Below the pieces are notes generated by a model. It searched no databases. It was given only the letters and a program-made list of their open reading frames with translations, and was not told where the DNA came from. From Bombus terrestris (taxonomy: Eukaryota; Arthropoda; Insecta; Hymenoptera; Apidae), in assembly GCF_910591885.1 (NCBI RefSeq), contig NC_063271.1, positions 18,615,334 through 18,679,333 on the forward strand: a stretch of DNA of 64,000 nucleotides, in the 5' to 3' direction. The first letter of the stretch is position 1. Each line of letters starts with the position of its first letter. The translations under genes were made by a program, and so were the position numbers. Below, one piece after another: positions 62,989-64,000 of this stretch.

Positions 62989-63453
62989 ATGAGTACATAC
63001 TTACCATGTTTTAGCGCGTGCCACGCAACGCGGAAAGGTCAGCACCTACGTACGCCCCTCTTTATTAACGATTTGTATCGTATTCACGCGCAAATTGTCA
63101 CTAATACGTAGCCCTAAAGCAAATCGATTCTTATCACGTTTACCCTAATATCCGTTTTATATTCGGAAACGTGTAATAGTTGTTTCTCTTATTTGATATC
63201 GTAAAAATTTAAGTTCGGTAGCTTCTCTTTCTACAGTGGTTCACGCAAATCTAATTGTAATACGGTATATCGCTTTTTGATAATTGCGACTATGTCTAAT
63301 TTGATTTGAAAAATATTTCACTACATATAACGTGTGTTAAGATAATTCTTCTTTCGCTATAAAAGAACGATATTACAGTCAATTAATGTAGATTCTATAA
63401 ACTATGTTTCAGATTACGACTGGGATGAATTTGGGCCTACCCTATCTGGATAA
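62989..63453 (+). CDS. Candidate two-exon small peptide gene
   Basis: The first ATG after the proposed start site is at 62989. Read to the donor AAAG|GTCAGC (exon end 63037) it gives MSTYLPCFSACHATRK. A strong acceptor (CTATGTTTCAG) opens 63413, where the phase fits and gives DYDWDEFGPTLSG before a TAA ending at 63453, a total of 29 aa. An AATAAA follows at 63601-63606. The donor is weak (C at +3). Unspliced, the first ATG would give a 40-codon frame instead. Another frame of exon 2 (ITTGMNLGLPYLDKEMQ...) is also open for 31 codons, so it may belong to a different upstream exon such as 59752-59844, whose phase fits too. I do not recognise the product. Confidence 0.3.
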
Positions 63454-63600
63454 AGAGATGCAAGTACAATGTTCCGACTGGAAATCCTTCAAGTTCATCC
63501 TGCAATAACGGTATTGTTATTTCGGGCAATTCCTATAATTTAATAGGAAGTTTATTTGAACTTTTATGAGAAAAGTACGGAATATCGATTATTTTTAATT

Positions 63601-63606
63601 AATAAA
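63601..63606 (+). terminator. Possible polyadenylation signal
   Basis: AATAAA lies about 150 bases after the stop of the candidate exon at 63413-63453. In AT-rich DNA this hexamer is frequent, so it supports the exon only weakly. Confidence 0.3.
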
Positions 63607-64000
63607 ATGTTATAAATGATTAACGTAGGAAAACTATCGTAGCAATGTAAAGTAAAATTAATAATGTTACGACAAGATCACCTTTCATAAGTAACGTAAT
63701 ATTCGAATGTTTATTTTTCGTTATTAACTGTTTTTTTACAGTTTCTTTTTATAGCGTCTATTGGCCAGTATTTGTGCATTACATGTGTATGTTTCCCATA
63801 ATAAACAATGAATTCAGTCATGGGGTGGATCAGGCAAAAGTACCGATACGTGACGGTACGACATGGCCATGCGATATTTTGTGTGTCGGAACTACATTTT
63901 TTAGGTTTACAATTGTAACTTAAATTTAAGTCGCTGTAGAGTGGTGCTTGTATACGATATTGTTTTTTTTTTTCTTTCTATCTCTGTCCTGTGTTTTTTT
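63607..64000. other. Window end, no gene seen
   Basis: AT-rich sequence ending in T-rich runs. No exon, RNA gene or repeat end was recognised. Confidence 0.4.

Overview
The window is AT-rich nuclear DNA from an insect. Genes have GT-AG introns, the tRNAs lack an encoded CCA end, and poly-A/T runs, (TA)n and (CA)n microsatellites and short mariner relics are present. One relic has mellifera-subfamily-type ends, which together with the base composition suggests Hymenoptera, perhaps a bee. That assignment is inference. Gene density is low, and most lines of a six-frame translation here are chance open frames.

Three protein genes are well supported. (1) RFC2, the clamp-loader ATPase subunit, lies on the + strand at 18130-19696 in six exons and encodes 351 aa. 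(2) A ten-exon gene on the - strand (33069 down to 20446) encodes a 659-aa coiled-coil/PDZ/proline-rich protein. Every exon junction was phased by hand and the reading frame closes exactly. I do not recognise its family. It converges tail-to-tail with RFC2, and its introns contain a decayed tRNA-Glu, several GC-elevated islands and a Lys-rich open frame. (3) A single-exon coiled-coil gene on the - strand (41482-40289, 397 aa) is a probable MNS1 homologue, an axonemal/ciliary protein with a TPH domain.

There are two intact tRNA genes, both on the - strand: Val(TAC) at 33367-33439 and Arg(TCT) at 45163-45235. There is one degenerate tRNA-Glu at 23818-23889. Two non-autonomous mariner elements are intact at both ends with TA target duplications: an 81-bp element at 7760-7840, and a 215-bp element at 54932-55146 that still encodes the last 18 residues of a transposase.

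Layout: 1-17 kb shows no certain gene and may be intron of a - strand gene whose candidate first coding exon ends at 17022. 17.1-18.1 kb is a likely divergent promoter. 18.1-33.1 kb holds RFC2 and the PDZ gene. 33.1-40.3 kb holds only tRNA-Val. 40.3-41.5 kb is the MNS1-like gene. 41.5-64 kb is mostly non-coding, with tRNA-Arg, the larger mariner relic, several isolated exon-like segments on the + strand and a TATA+Inr promoter near 62.87 kb. I saw no operon, CRISPR, phage or virus-like locus and no convincing novel multi-gene system. The most unusual items are the unplaced PDZ gene with a uORF that overlaps its start codon, the small TATA-driven transcript unit near 63 kb, and several unexplained GC-rich islands.
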